Shown here one piece after another: positions 43,661-53,011 of a stretch of DNA of 64,000 nucleotides. The position numbers and the translations under genes were made by a program. Position 1 is the stretch's first letter. Every line of letters starts with the position of its first letter. The stretch covers positions 75,654 to 139,653 of the forward strand of contig NZ_BJED01000005.1 in the NCBI RefSeq assembly GCF_005405485.1, written 5' to 3'. The DNA is from Enterococcus hulanensis. GTDB taxonomy: Bacteria; Bacillota; Bacilli; Lactobacillales; Enterococcaceae. The notes under the pieces were generated by a model. That model saw nothing but the letters and a program-made list of their open reading frames with translations, was not told the origin of the DNA and did not search any database.

Positions 43661-43745
43661 ATAGTGAGGGTGTCTAGTTAAATGATTTATGGCAACCCAT
43701 TTTTCTCTTGGAAAAATGATTATTTCAAAACGAGGAGGTGTGAAA

Positions 43746-45689
43746 ATGGAAAAAAGCATGCGGCGTCGGAATCAGTTATTATCATTACTCCTTTCTGAAA
43801 GCGATTACAAAGCGACGGATTATTTTGGTGAGAAGCTAGAGGTTTCGACAAGAACGATTTTGAATGATGTGAATTTTTTGAACAAGGAACTGGTAAAAAA
43901 AGAAATAGAGATCGTCAAGGTTCCGCGGCACGGGATTAAATTAGTTGGTATTGACGGGAAAATCAGTCAGATTGCCGATATTTCAGTGGAAAATGGCGTG
44001 GATGTTTATGACGTATTGGGCAGAAGAGAAGCGATCTTCCGTCAATTATTTCTGAACCCGGAAGGACGATTGTTAGAAGGCTTGGAAATCGATTTTTTTA
44101 TCTCTGATTCAACACTTAAAAAGGATTTGGATTATTTGCAGCGTTATCTGCGTCGTTTTGAAGTCAAGATTTGTCAAAGTAAACGCAAAGTTGCACTCAA
44201 GGGAGCAGAGGCGGATATTCAACAATCCTATCAAAATTTTCTGATGACGAAGTTTCCTGATACTTTGCTGGTCAATAATGATGAGCTGCTGATCCAACTG
44301 AGTAATTATTTTCCGGAGACACGGATTCAGCTAGTCAAAGACACGCTGGAGAAGTTTTCGGATATGTTTTATAGCGATATTTCAGATAAGTATTTTTCAG
44401 CAATTTTTCTTACAATTTTATGTTTGCTTACTCGAGCAGATAAGGGCTGTCATATGACGATCGAAGAAAAGAAGAAAAACGAATTAGAAGATTTGGCGCT
44501 TTACACTCAAACCTATGAAATCTGCGCCTTCATTTCTGCTAACAGTTCGATCGAGCTTTGGTACCCCGATATTTATCATTTATCCGAAACACTCTATGCC
44601 ATGAATGTAAAACCCTATTACAAATCAGCGAAGCAGTATAGCGATTGTTATCAAGAAGCGGTAGAAGAATTGATGGCCGATTTAGGCAATTTGCTGAATA
44701 TTGATTTTTCCGGTGATCAGGAATTACATGATTCGCTGATGACTCATATCGTACCGATGATCTATCGTCTGCGTCGCAATATTTTGATCAAGAATCCTTT
44801 TATGGAGGAAATCAAAAACCGCTATTTATTGTTGTATTCCATGATGTGTTACGCCACCAGCAGTATCGCACAACGTTTTTCAATCGAAATTACTGGTGAT
44901 GAGATTTCTTTTCTGGTGATTTATTTTCAAGTTTCTTTGGAACGAAAGTATGGTGTGAGCTTCCGCAATATTTATGTGGTTCTTTCGCGCGGGCTGATTA
45001 CTGGTGATTTGATTTATACGAAAATTCGGCGAATCATTCCTCATACGGACAAGGTGATTCAAATGACAACAAAAGATTTCGCGCAGGTGACATTGAATTC
45101 GCGGGATGTCGTTGTGACTACTGATACCAGCTTAAAGGCCAAAAATGTCGTATACATTTCTCCGATGATCAAAGACGAAGAGATCAGCCGCATTGTCCAT
45201 ACCTATTACAAACGCTACAACGCGACTGCAAAAGAAAAAGCACAGGTTCAAAATCAATGGATCAATCCCGAACTTATTTTTCTGCAGCAGCATGTGGAGA
45301 ATAAGGAAGAGTGCCTGAATTTTATGATCCAACAATACCAGGAGCTGGGGATCGCGAAAAAGAATTTCGGTGAATCTGTTTGGGTCCGGGAGAAGTTGGG
45401 CGATACTAGTTTTTCTGTCAGTGTTGCGATTCCCCATGCGGACCCGAGTGAAGTCAATCAAACCTCGATCGGGATCATGACATTGGATAAGAAAATAAAT
45501 TGGGGCATCAATAATGTCAATGTGATTCTATTTTTCGCCATTTCGGATACGGATATCGATGCGGCCAAGAGCAAAATTACCGGCTTACTTGAGTTTATCG
45601 AGAAGGAGGAGAATGTTGAAAAGCTGATACAAGTAACAGACAAACAGACACTTTTGGATTTAGTGATGGGGGAAGGGAGTGCAATTTAG
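43746..45689 (+). CDS. PRD/PTS-domain regulator of galactitol-type PTS operon A
   Basis: About 647 residues, BglG/MtlR family. N-terminal HTH (YFGEKLEVSTRTILNDV, residues about 25-41), PRD regions between about 190 and 400, an EIIB-like segment (NIYVVLSRGLITGDL) without cysteine, and a C-terminal EIIA-like domain with phospho-His in SVAIPHADPSEV near residue 560. ATG 43746 has GAGGAGGTG upstream; the frame is open to 43689. First gene of its operon; the EIIA gene starts right at its stop. Probably activates its own promoter at 43591-43649. Confidence 0.86.
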   Translation: MEKSMRRRNQLLSLLLSESDYKATDYFGEKLEVSTRTILNDVNFLNKELVKKEIEIVKVPRHGIKLVGIDGKISQIADISVENGVDVYDVLGRREAIFRQLFLNPEGRLLEGLEIDFFISDSTLKKDLDYLQRYLRRFEVKICQSKRKVALKGAEADIQQSYQNFLMTKFPDTLLVNNDELLIQLSNYFPETRIQLVKDTLEKFSDMFYSDISDKYFSAIFLTILCLLTRADKGCHMTIEEKKKNELEDLALYTQTYEICAFISANSSIELWYPDIYHLSETLYAMNVKPYYKSAKQYSDCYQEAVEELMADLGNLLNIDFSGDQELHDSLMTHIVPMIYRLRRNILIKNPFMEEIKNRYLLLYSMMCYATSSIAQRFSIEITGDEISFLVIYFQVSLERKYGVSFRNIYVVLSRGLITGDLIYTKIRRIIPHTDKVIQMTTKDFAQVTLNSRDVVVTTDTSLKAKNVVYISPMIKDEEISRIVHTYYKRYNATAKEKAQVQNQWINPELIFLQQHVENKEECLNFMIQQYQELGIAKKNFGESVWVREKLGDTSFSVSVAIPHADPSEVNQTSIGIMTLDKKINWGINNVNVILFFAISDTDIDAAKSKITGLLEFIEKEENVEKLIQVTDKQTLLDLVMGEGSAI

Positions 45690-46163
45690 GTGGCTGACTT
45701 TTGGGATGAAATGTACTTAGACGAGCATTTGGTAGATTTGGAAATGGACGAGCCGGATAATTTTTCCGCATTGGCAGCATTAGCCGATCGTCTTGAGGAA
45801 AATCAGTGTGTTAATGGAGCATTCAGCTTGGCGATTCAAGAGCGGGAAAAAGAATTCGCGACCGGCTTGCCCTTGGAACATATAGGGGTTGCGATTCCTC
45901 ACACCGATTCAGAATATGTCTTCAAGCAATCGATGGCGATCGGCATTTTAAAGCAGCCGGTGATGTTTGAAATGATGGGTTCCCCGGAGGTCCTAGTTCC
46001 GGTAAAAATCATGTTTATGCTGGCGATCAAGGAACCGAAAAAGCAATTGGAATTTTTACAGGCATTGATCGATATGTTTCAAACAGACGAAAAGGTCTTA
46101 GCAATTATTCAAGCAAAATCGGCAGCGGAAGCCGTGAAAAAAATGAAACAGAATTTAAATTAA
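45690..46163 (+). CDS. PTS galactitol/fructose-type EIIA component (operon A)
   Basis: 157-residue EIIA-2 domain protein; phospho-His in GVAIPHTDSEYV near residue 70. GTG start immediately after the regulator stop. The paralogue at 52473 shares the GLP(L/T)...INVAIPHTDS region and MLAIK(E/Q)P. It gives phosphate to the EIIB encoded next. Confidence 0.88.
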   Translation: MADFWDEMYLDEHLVDLEMDEPDNFSALAALADRLEENQCVNGAFSLAIQEREKEFATGLPLEHIGVAIPHTDSEYVFKQSMAIGILKQPVMFEMMGSPEVLVPVKIMFMLAIKEPKKQLEFLQALIDMFQTDEKVLAIIQAKSAAEAVKKMKQNLN

Positions 46164-46176
46164 GGACGTGGAAAAA

Positions 46177-46461
46177 ATGAAAAATATTTTACTAGCATGT
46201 GGTTCAGGGATCGCGACTTCAACAGCGGTCAATGGAAAAATTTCTAAATTATTGGATGAAAATGGTTATAAAGGCAAATACAAAATTACGCAATGCAAGA
46301 TTTCCGAAGCCCCTAACAAAGCATCTAATTATGATTTTTTGATCTCCACAACGGTGATCCCTAAAGATTTGGACTGTGAATCTGTTTCGGGTGTATGCTT
46401 TTTGACTGGTGTGAACACCAAACCGACGATCGATCGCATTTTAGAGTTGATGGAACAGTAA
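46177..46461 (+). CDS. PTS galactitol-type EIIB component (operon A)
   Basis: About 94 residues; phospho-cysteine in ILLACGSGIATSTAV at the N-terminus, normal for the galactitol EIIB family. ATG 46177 is preferred over GTG 46168 because AGGACG lies upstream. Followed by EIIC 38 bases later. Confidence 0.9.
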   Translation: MKNILLACGSGIATSTAVNGKISKLLDENGYKGKYKITQCKISEAPNKASNYDFLISTTVIPKDLDCESVSGVCFLTGVNTKPTIDRILELMEQ

Positions 46462-46499
46462 TCTGCACAAAATAATACGAGTAAAGAGAGGGAATAATC

Positions 46500-47873
46500 A
46501 TGGATACTATTATTAAAGTGTTTCAATTTATTCAGGGGTTGGGTGTATCCGTTGTAATGCCAATTGTCATTTTTATCATTGGTTGTGCCTTCCAAACTGG
46601 CGTTGGGAAAAGCCTTCGGGCAGGTCTGACAGTTGGGGTCGGCTTTATTGGTTTGAACTTGGTCATCAACTCGTTGTTAGGAACCAGTCTTTCGCCAGCC
46701 GTGCAGGCGATGGTTGATCGCTACGGTCTCAGTTTGTCGACGATCGATGTAGGATGGCCGGCTTCTGCGGCGATCGCGATGGGTTCGACAGTTGGACTGA
46801 TCATCATCCCGTTAGGATTATTGGTCAATATTTTGATGCTGCTGACCAACACGACTCAAACAGTTGACGTAGATATTTGGGATTATTGGCACTTTGCCTT
46901 TACCGGAGCATTAGTAGCGATCATTACCGATACTTTGTGGTTAGGAATCGTTGCGGCAGTCGTAAATATGATCATTATTATGGTTTTGGGCGATGTTACC
47001 GCTCCGGAGGTGGAAAAATCACTGGATCTGCCGGGTGTTTCGCTTCCCCATGGGTTCACGACCGCGTATGCACCGATCGCAATGGTGATCAATAAATTGA
47101 TCGATCTGATTCCTGGGGTAAGAAACATCAACATTAATATGGATACTGTTCAAAAGCGCTTTGGTGTTTTCGGCGAACCAATTTTAGTTGGAACCTTCTT
47201 AGGAATTATTATTGGGATTATTGCAGGATACAACGTGACCGACGTATTGACACTAGGTGTTTCGCTGGGAGCTGTTTTGGTCTTGATTCCGAAAATGGCG
47301 GCTTTATTGATGGAGGGTCTGATCCCAATCAGCGATGCGGCCAGCGAGTTTATTCAAAAGAGATTCCAAAATCGCGGAAAAATCTATATTGGACTTGATT
47401 CTGCGGTAGGTGTGGGTCACCCAGTTACTTTAGCGATCTCATTTATCTTAGTTCCATTATTGATTTTCTTGGCAGTTGTATTGCCGGGAAATACGGTGAT
47501 GCCATTTGCCGATTTGGCAGTTATCCCGTGGATGTTCGTATTGATCACGCCGATCGTAAAAGAAAATGGCTTCAGAGGGTTGATCGTCGGATTAATCGTC
47601 TTGGTTTTTGGTCTATGGATCGCCACGGATTTAGCACCGATGATCACGACTGCTGCCAACAATGTAAACTTCCAAATGCCGGAAGGGGCATCGCAGATTT
47701 CATCGATTTGTGATGGTGCGAATCCACTCACTTGGGCGATCGTTCGCTTAAATGGACTGGGCTATATCGGTACAGGAATTGGGGCTGCTGTTGCGGTGGT
47801 CATGGCGATTTGGAATCGCAATCGAATCAAAAAAGAAGCGGCACAACTGCACGATGGCGGAGAAGCAGCTTAA
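46500..47873 (+). CDS. PTS galactitol-type EIIC component (operon A)
   Basis: 457-residue membrane permease, same family as 103-1524 and 53012-54424. Motifs: GVGFIGLNLVINS near residue 49, DVGWPASAAIA near 78, FGVFGEPILVGT near 223 and IYIGLDSAVGVGHPVT near 300. Forms a complete galactitol-type PTS with the preceding EIIA and EIIB. Substrate not determined. Confidence 0.92.
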   Translation: MDTIIKVFQFIQGLGVSVVMPIVIFIIGCAFQTGVGKSLRAGLTVGVGFIGLNLVINSLLGTSLSPAVQAMVDRYGLSLSTIDVGWPASAAIAMGSTVGLIIIPLGLLVNILMLLTNTTQTVDVDIWDYWHFAFTGALVAIITDTLWLGIVAAVVNMIIIMVLGDVTAPEVEKSLDLPGVSLPHGFTTAYAPIAMVINKLIDLIPGVRNININMDTVQKRFGVFGEPILVGTFLGIIIGIIAGYNVTDVLTLGVSLGAVLVLIPKMAALLMEGLIPISDAASEFIQKRFQNRGKIYIGLDSAVGVGHPVTLAISFILVPLLIFLAVVLPGNTVMPFADLAVIPWMFVLITPIVKENGFRGLIVGLIVLVFGLWIATDLAPMITTAANNVNFQMPEGASQISSICDGANPLTWAIVRLNGLGYIGTGIGAAVAVVMAIWNRNRIKKEAAQLHDGGEAA

Positions 47874-47898
47874 TTCTTTAATAAAGGGGGAGAGACGA

Positions 47899-48405
47899 AT
47901 GAAACGGTTCGAATACGATAAAACATTGTATTTCATGGATGTCCTAGTTACAGGCGTAGTCTCATTGATCGTTTTCCTCATTGCGGTCAGCTCGATCATA
48001 ATCAATTGGATGCCTGCATTGATGGGGTTAGTCGGAATCGTTGCTTTCTATAGTTTTTGGAATGCCCTCGTTGCCAAAGTCACACCAAAAGAAGTGGATG
48101 TAGCAGGTGATACTCTGATCTTACGTTCCTTTAAACGAATTGACGATTACAGTCTGACCCAGCTGAAAAGCTTTAAGATCCGAGAGTTTCCGTCAGCGGG
48201 AAAAATGTATTTGCGGATGGACGGCGGCGGGATTTTAAGAGGGCGCTATTGGTTGAATACAAAAAATTATAATGATGGTCAAGAGCTGTTTCGCTTATTA
48301 CTGGATTTGGAATATGAAAAACATCCAGAATCATTGAAGGCTCGTGCAAGAAGAGTCAATACTGAATATAACGCGCGGATTAAGAAGAAAAAAGAGGCCA
48401 GCTGA
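47899..48405 (+). CDS. Membrane protein with PH-like domain in PTS operon
   Basis: 168 residues with two membrane helices (about 14-34 and 38-58), followed by a soluble beta-rich part (about 65-140) containing GDTLILRSFKRIDDYSL, reminiscent of small bacterial PH-like domains. A basic tail (RARRVNTEYNARIKKKKEAS) ends it. AGGGGGAGAG ribosome site before ATG 47899. Its stop overlaps the next start as TGATG, so translation is coupled. No named family recognised; position suggests an accessory of the PTS or the aldolase. Confidence 0.62.
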   Translation: MKRFEYDKTLYFMDVLVTGVVSLIVFLIAVSSIIINWMPALMGLVGIVAFYSFWNALVAKVTPKEVDVAGDTLILRSFKRIDDYSLTQLKSFKIREFPSAGKMYLRMDGGGILRGRYWLNTKNYNDGQELFRLLLDLEYEKHPESLKARARRVNTEYNARIKKKKEAS

Positions 48406-49052
48406 TGTTAGAAAAAGAAAAAGCAGAAATTATCGCAGCAGGAATAAAATTGGACCGCTATGGATTGATTTCCTTGTCTGGCGGGAATGTGAGTATGCGG
48501 GTGGATCAGGAAACGTTATTGGTTACCCCCAGCGGAATGATGTATGAAGAGATGATTCCCGCTGATGTTCTAGTAATGAACCTTGAGGGGGAAGTCATTG
48601 AAGGTGCGCGGCGACCAAGTGTCGATACGATCGCTATTTGTTATATCTTTCAGCAGATGCCGACTGTCAATGCGGTCATCCATACGCATCAGCCGTATGC
48701 CACAGGGATTGGTTTAGTAGTTGATCGAATCGATTGCGATGTGACGACACTTGCCAATACCGCAAAAGGTCCTGTCAATGTAGCTCCGTATAGTTCAGCC
48801 GCCAGCATCGATATGGGTTACGCGGTCGTTGACCATATCGGCGATCAATTAGCGGTCGTACTAAAAAACCATGGTGTCGTAACCATAGGGAAAAGTTTGA
48901 AGGAGGCGCTGTATGCAGCTGTCTACTTAGAAGAAGCAGCCAAAACATTGTATGTGGCTCATTCTTATGGCGGCGCTATTGCCAAACTTGATGAGGCGCA
49001 GATTCAAACGGCGGTTGAAGTATTTAAGGATTATGGACAGAGTAAGAGTTGA
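48405..49052 (+). CDS. Class II aldolase/epimerase-fold enzyme
   Basis: 215 residues, FucA/AraD superfamily: SGGNVSMR near residue 26, TPSGMMYEEM near 41, zinc His pair in VIHTHQPYATG near 93 and LKNHGVVTIG near 150. At the position where aldolases have Glu it has Asp (RRPSVDTIAI), the state seen in epimerases, so an AraD-like epimerisation is as likely as aldol cleavage. It ends the operon before a terminator. It probably processes the phosphorylated sugar delivered by operon A. Confidence 0.78.
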   Translation: MLEKEKAEIIAAGIKLDRYGLISLSGGNVSMRVDQETLLVTPSGMMYEEMIPADVLVMNLEGEVIEGARRPSVDTIAICYIFQQMPTVNAVIHTHQPYATGIGLVVDRIDCDVTTLANTAKGPVNVAPYSSAASIDMGYAVVDHIGDQLAVVLKNHGVVTIGKSLKEALYAAVYLEEAAKTLYVAHSYGGAIAKLDEAQIQTAVEVFKDYGQSKS

Positions 49053-49080
49053 TTTTTTTACTAGATAGATAGGTAATTAG

Positions 49081-49113
49081 AACTGTCTGCCGATTTTGGC
49101 AGACAGTTTTTGT
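49081..49113. terminator. Rho-independent terminator
   Basis: AACTGTCTGCC / GGCAGACAGTT with a GATTTT loop and T tail; lies between two convergent genes and may serve both. Confidence 0.9.
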
Positions 49114-49118
49114 TTTCC

Positions 49119-50150
49119 TTATTCAGGTTTTAACAGCACCTTCAATTCTTCCCCATTCATCGCTAACCTGAAGGCTTCTTCCCACTGATCCAATGGCAGG
49201 ATTTTCGTGATTACTGGTGACAAATCAATTTCGGAGGTTTGCAGCCATTCAATCGTTTTATGCCAAGAGCTGGTCTTTTGGGTGCGGGAGCCGATGAGCT
49301 GGATTTCTTTGTTTAGGAGCAGGCTCATATCGACAGGTACGGGATTTTTTGCGAACAACCCCTCTTGAATAACGATCCCTTTCTTTTTAACGATTTCTAA
49401 TGCTTGCTGAAGTGCTTGGGGGCTGCCGGAGCATTCAAAAACTTGATCGAAGTCTAGCTGATTTGTTTTTTCCTCAAGCAAAGCTGTCCATTCGATTGTT
49501 TGGCTGTCGATGGCTTGAGCGACACCAAGCTCCTTGGCTTTGGCTAAACGATAAGCGTCTTTTGAGATGCCGATAAGCGTCACCTCTGCTCCCAAGGACT
49601 TCACGACTAATGCCATTAAGACACCAATCGGACCTGGACCGAATACGGCGATTTTCTCATTAGGATGGATGTGTGTTTTTTCCATGGCGGCGTGAATACA
49701 GCAAGCAAGCGGTTCGATCAAAGCAGCGACTTCATTTGAAATGGTATCTGGCAGTTTATGACAGCGTTCAGTTTTTGCCAAAACAAACGTGGCGAAGCTG
49801 CCGTCTACTTGCGTACCGAGTCCTGTTCGCTGGCTGCACAGATTGTATTCTTGAGCCAAACAGTGGATGCATTTTTCACAAACTTGATAGGTTGTCTCAC
49901 TAACGACCCGGTCTCCGATGGCTAGATCTGTTACTTTATCCCCTTTTTTTTGAACTATACCAATGAACTCGTGACCCAATGTAAGTGGTATTTGTTTGTT
50001 ATATTCTCCTTTGAAGGCATGAATATCCGAACCGCAAATACCGCTGAACATTACTTTAATCAAGACCTCGTCATCTTTTGGCAAGGGCTTGTCTAAATCA
50101 CATAATTTCATATTACCCAACCCGCCGGCTACTTTTCTTAATGCTTTCAA
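49119..50150 (-). CDS. Zinc-dependent alcohol dehydrogenase (polyol/threonine dehydrogenase-like)
   Basis: 343-residue medium-chain dehydrogenase. Catalytic zinc: GICGSDIHAF near residue 36, GHEFIG. Structural zinc lobe intact: four cysteines in CEKCIHCLAQEYNLC near 90-104, unlike the 1546 enzyme. Rossmann motif VFGPGPIGVLMA near 170. A lone gene convergent with operon A and divergent from operon B, so it may serve either; oxidation of a sugar alcohol or its phosphate is likely. Confidence 0.84.
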   Translation of the reverse strand: MKALRKVAGGLGNMKLCDLDKPLPKDDEVLIKVMFSGICGSDIHAFKGEYNKQIPLTLGHEFIGIVQKKGDKVTDLAIGDRVVSETTYQVCEKCIHCLAQEYNLCSQRTGLGTQVDGSFATFVLAKTERCHKLPDTISNEVAALIEPLACCIHAAMEKTHIHPNEKIAVFGPGPIGVLMALVVKSLGAEVTLIGISKDAYRLAKAKELGVAQAIDSQTIEWTALLEEKTNQLDFDQVFECSGSPQALQQALEIVKKKGIVIQEGLFAKNPVPVDMSLLLNKEIQLIGSRTQKTSSWHKTIEWLQTSEIDLSPVITKILPLDQWEEAFRLAMNGEELKVLLKPE

Positions 50151-50288
50151 TGCAATGCCCCCTTAATTAATTCTTTTATTTAATATATGTTATTAAAAAT
50201 AAATCTTCTTTAGTATGCCAAGCGTAGCACAGAAGCTGATTGGCTATCTATCACAATTCTTTTGAGAAGTGAACAAAAAGGATTGGTC

Positions 50289-50316
50289 TTGTGAAATAAT
50301 AGGGGGAAGATACAAT
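50289..50316 (+). promoter_or_regulatory. Promoter of PTS operon B
   Basis: TTGTGA (50289-50294), 16-bp spacer, TACAAT (50311-50316), about 22 bases before the regulator start. Only weakly similar to the 43591/55815 module (shared AAAAAGGAT). Confidence 0.6.
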
Positions 50317-50338
50317 TAAATGTGTAGAGGTGATAGTG

Positions 50339-52480
50339 ATGAACAGAAGAATCAATAAAATTTTATTGGATATTTTGCATGAAAAAGAAGATTCATTGGC
50401 CAATTATGCAAAATTATTTAAGGTCTCCGAACAAACGATTCGCAATGACGTCAAAGAAATTAACTTTCAATTGGAAAGCAGTGGTGGAAATAAAGGTATC
50501 TATTTAGAAGATGGCTACCTGCAAATACCGAAGGAGGTCGATCTAAAGGAGCTGTTCAAAACCTATGCATCGTTTCAACACTATCATTTAACCCTCGACG
50601 AACGCCGCACCATCCTAGCTTTACTTCTGATTACTAGTCACGACTATGTGACAACTTACTATCTCTCTGAATACCTCTTAGTGAGCCGCAATACGCTAGT
50701 GAGTGATATCGAGGCATTAAAAAAGTGGTTTGCTAAGAATGATCTGATTTTACTTTCTCATATTGGCAAAGGCTACAAGGTAGCCGGTGATGAAATAAAG
50801 ATTCGCAAGGCAATGACGAAGCTGATTATCTTCAATGGATTGTTTGATTATGGCTATGATTACGCCTTAGGCTGGGAAAATAATATTTTTCAAAACCTAT
50901 TGCTGGATATCATTGATTCAGATAATCGGTACCAAACGGTCAGCCAGCTGTTGATGGAGGCTGAAAAGGAAGAACAACTGCAATTATCCGATTTTTCTTA
51001 TCAGGAGATGATCTGCTATTTGATCATTATGATCGAGCGGATCAAATTTAGTCATTATATTGAGACTTCTGAAACGTTGGAGGGAATGCTGGAGAGTTCA
51101 AAATCCAGTTTTGCCAAAGCAATCATCAAAAAAATCGAGGAAGCGTATGCCATCGAAGCGACTAAGGGGGAACTAGGGTATCTGATCTCGATTTTACGCA
51201 GAAAAAGCTACATTAAAAATAATGGCCGTAAAATCGATTCGATTGAGATTCAGATTTTGATCAATGAGTTTATCTTCAATCTGGCGAAGGAGATGGATAT
51301 CAAGTATTACTTGAACAGCGATTTATTCGACCTACTGGAAAATCATTTAAAGCTGTTGATCTACCGACTTTCCTTAAATGACAGCGTGGTAAATGTGTTG
51401 TTTGATGAAATCTATCAGTCTTATCCAGAGATGTTTGAGATCGTAAAACGAAATTTGCGTGAGATTGAAAGTTACTTGGAGGTCGATATTCAGCAGAATG
51501 AGTTATCGTTTATTGTCATGTATGCGATGGCAATCTTAGAAAACAGCAGTAACACGCATTCCAAGGGCCAGATACGACTGCGGATCGTTTGTAATTCCGG
51601 CAGCGGAACGGCCCAATTGATCAAAGTGAAATTATTATCGGCATTTCCGCAGATTTCGGTGATTTCTGTCGATTCCTCTCATGCGTTGCAAAAGGTTCAG
51701 CCGGATGATCAGGATTTGATCGTCAGCACGGTTCCTTTGAAGTTTGATCAATCGCCGGTTGTGCTGGTGAATCCGATTTTGACTGAGCAGGATATCGTTC
51801 GAATCCAAAAAGCATTGTATAAGATCAAGCCGCGTCATTTCATCGATCAAGATTACTTGATCACTAAAGAAGAAGCGATGATTGAAAATTTCTTGCCAAT
51901 CATTCAAAAATACATTGATGCGGGAGAATATCAAAACTTTTTAAGTGATATCGAATCCTTCAATCGCTTGAATGAACGCTTAACAGCAGAGCCGCAAGAG
52001 GTTAGTCGCTTGACGTCGATCTTGAGTGTGGAGCGTATCGAACTGGATCGGCGATGTAAAGATTGGCAGGCAGCGATTAAAGAAGCCGGCCGATTATTAC
52101 TGGCAGACGAGTTGATTACGGAAGAGTACATTCAAGGGATGATCCAGATGGTCGTCGAAAATGATTCGTATATCGTTATTTCTCCGGGAGTCGCTATTCC
52201 CCATGCGGAATTTTCTCACGGGGCGAAAAAGATCGGCGCGAGCTTTGTCCGTTTAAAAGAGCCGATAAACTTTAATCATCAGAAAAATGATCCAGTAAAA
52301 TATGTAATCGCTTTCTCTTTGCCGGAGGGTGTTTCGATCGGAACCTGTCTATATTATTTTACTGAAATCTTAGCAACGGAAAATTTTTTAGAAATAATGG
52401 ATCAGTGTCGTTCCGAACAAGAGGTAATGGTTCAGTTAAGAAAATTAGAAGATAAAGTGATGGGGTTTCCTTATGAATAA
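50339..52480 (+). CDS. PRD/PTS-domain regulator of galactitol-type PTS operon B
   Basis: About 713 residues, BglG/MtlR family, the longest of the four in this window. N-terminal HTH (YAKLFKVSEQTIRNDV, about 21-36), second HTH near 115 (EYLLVSRNTLVSDI), PRD regions, an EIIB-like domain with intact cysteine (RIVCNSGSGTAQLI near 418), and a C-terminal EIIA domain with phospho-His in GVAIPHAEFSHG near 620. ATG 50339 with AGAGGTG 7 bases upstream is preferred to GTG 50330. Overlaps the EIIA gene by 8 bases. Confidence 0.86.
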   Translation: MNRRINKILLDILHEKEDSLANYAKLFKVSEQTIRNDVKEINFQLESSGGNKGIYLEDGYLQIPKEVDLKELFKTYASFQHYHLTLDERRTILALLLITSHDYVTTYYLSEYLLVSRNTLVSDIEALKKWFAKNDLILLSHIGKGYKVAGDEIKIRKAMTKLIIFNGLFDYGYDYALGWENNIFQNLLLDIIDSDNRYQTVSQLLMEAEKEEQLQLSDFSYQEMICYLIIMIERIKFSHYIETSETLEGMLESSKSSFAKAIIKKIEEAYAIEATKGELGYLISILRRKSYIKNNGRKIDSIEIQILINEFIFNLAKEMDIKYYLNSDLFDLLENHLKLLIYRLSLNDSVVNVLFDEIYQSYPEMFEIVKRNLREIESYLEVDIQQNELSFIVMYAMAILENSSNTHSKGQIRLRIVCNSGSGTAQLIKVKLLSAFPQISVISVDSSHALQKVQPDDQDLIVSTVPLKFDQSPVVLVNPILTEQDIVRIQKALYKIKPRHFIDQDYLITKEEAMIENFLPIIQKYIDAGEYQNFLSDIESFNRLNERLTAEPQEVSRLTSILSVERIELDRRCKDWQAAIKEAGRLLLADELITEEYIQGMIQMVVENDSYIVISPGVAIPHAEFSHGAKKIGASFVRLKEPINFNHQKNDPVKYVIAFSLPEGVSIGTCLYYFTEILATENFLEIMDQCRSEQEVMVQLRKLEDKVMGFPYE

Positions 52481-52937
52481 ACTACTGAGTAATGAAAATC
52501 AAAAATTTCTGTATTACGCCTTTGACGAAAAGGAGCAAACAGCGTTATTGACGAAAATGAGCAAGGTTTTAATTGATGCAGGCTTTGTCCACGAGAGCTA
52601 CAAAGATGCGGTGATTGAGCGTGAACGTGTCTTTCCAACGGGATTGCCGACACAAGGCATCAACGTGGCGATCCCTCATACGGATTCGATCCATGTAAAA
52701 AAGGAAGGTTTTTTAGTAGGTGTGTTAGAGCAGCCGGTCACGTTTGAAATGATGGCAAGCAAGGATGTTTTTTTAGAGGTAGAGCTTATTTTTATGCTGG
52801 CGATCAAACAGCCGGAAGACCAATTGGTGATGCTACAGAAATTGATGTTGTTGTGTCAGGATGAAAAAAATCTACAGTTACTAAAATCAAAAGAGAAGGT
52901 TGTTGAGGTGGAGGAATTATTGAAGACGATCCAGTGA
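52473..52937 (+). CDS. PTS galactitol/fructose-type EIIA component (operon B)
   Basis: 154-residue EIIA-2 protein; phospho-His in INVAIPHTDSIHV near residue 69, paralogous to 45690. Coupled to the regulator by an 8-base overlap; a 74-base gap with an AAGGAG site separates it from the EIIC gene. Confidence 0.88.
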   Translation: MNKLLSNENQKFLYYAFDEKEQTALLTKMSKVLIDAGFVHESYKDAVIERERVFPTGLPTQGINVAIPHTDSIHVKKEGFLVGVLEQPVTFEMMASKDVFLEVELIFMLAIKQPEDQLVMLQKLMLLCQDEKNLQLLKSKEKVVEVEELLKTIQ

Positions 52938-53011
52938 GGACTGGGTGCTTTGTTTGAATCTCAGGGCTTAGTCGTTTTCAAAAAATCATTTATAAAAAAG
53001 GAGAAAAAACT

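Noticed and set aside
47752-47898. Longer N-terminus for the 47899 membrane protein
   Set aside because: The extension overlaps the EIIC coding sequence; ATG 47899 has a strong AGGGGGAGAG site.
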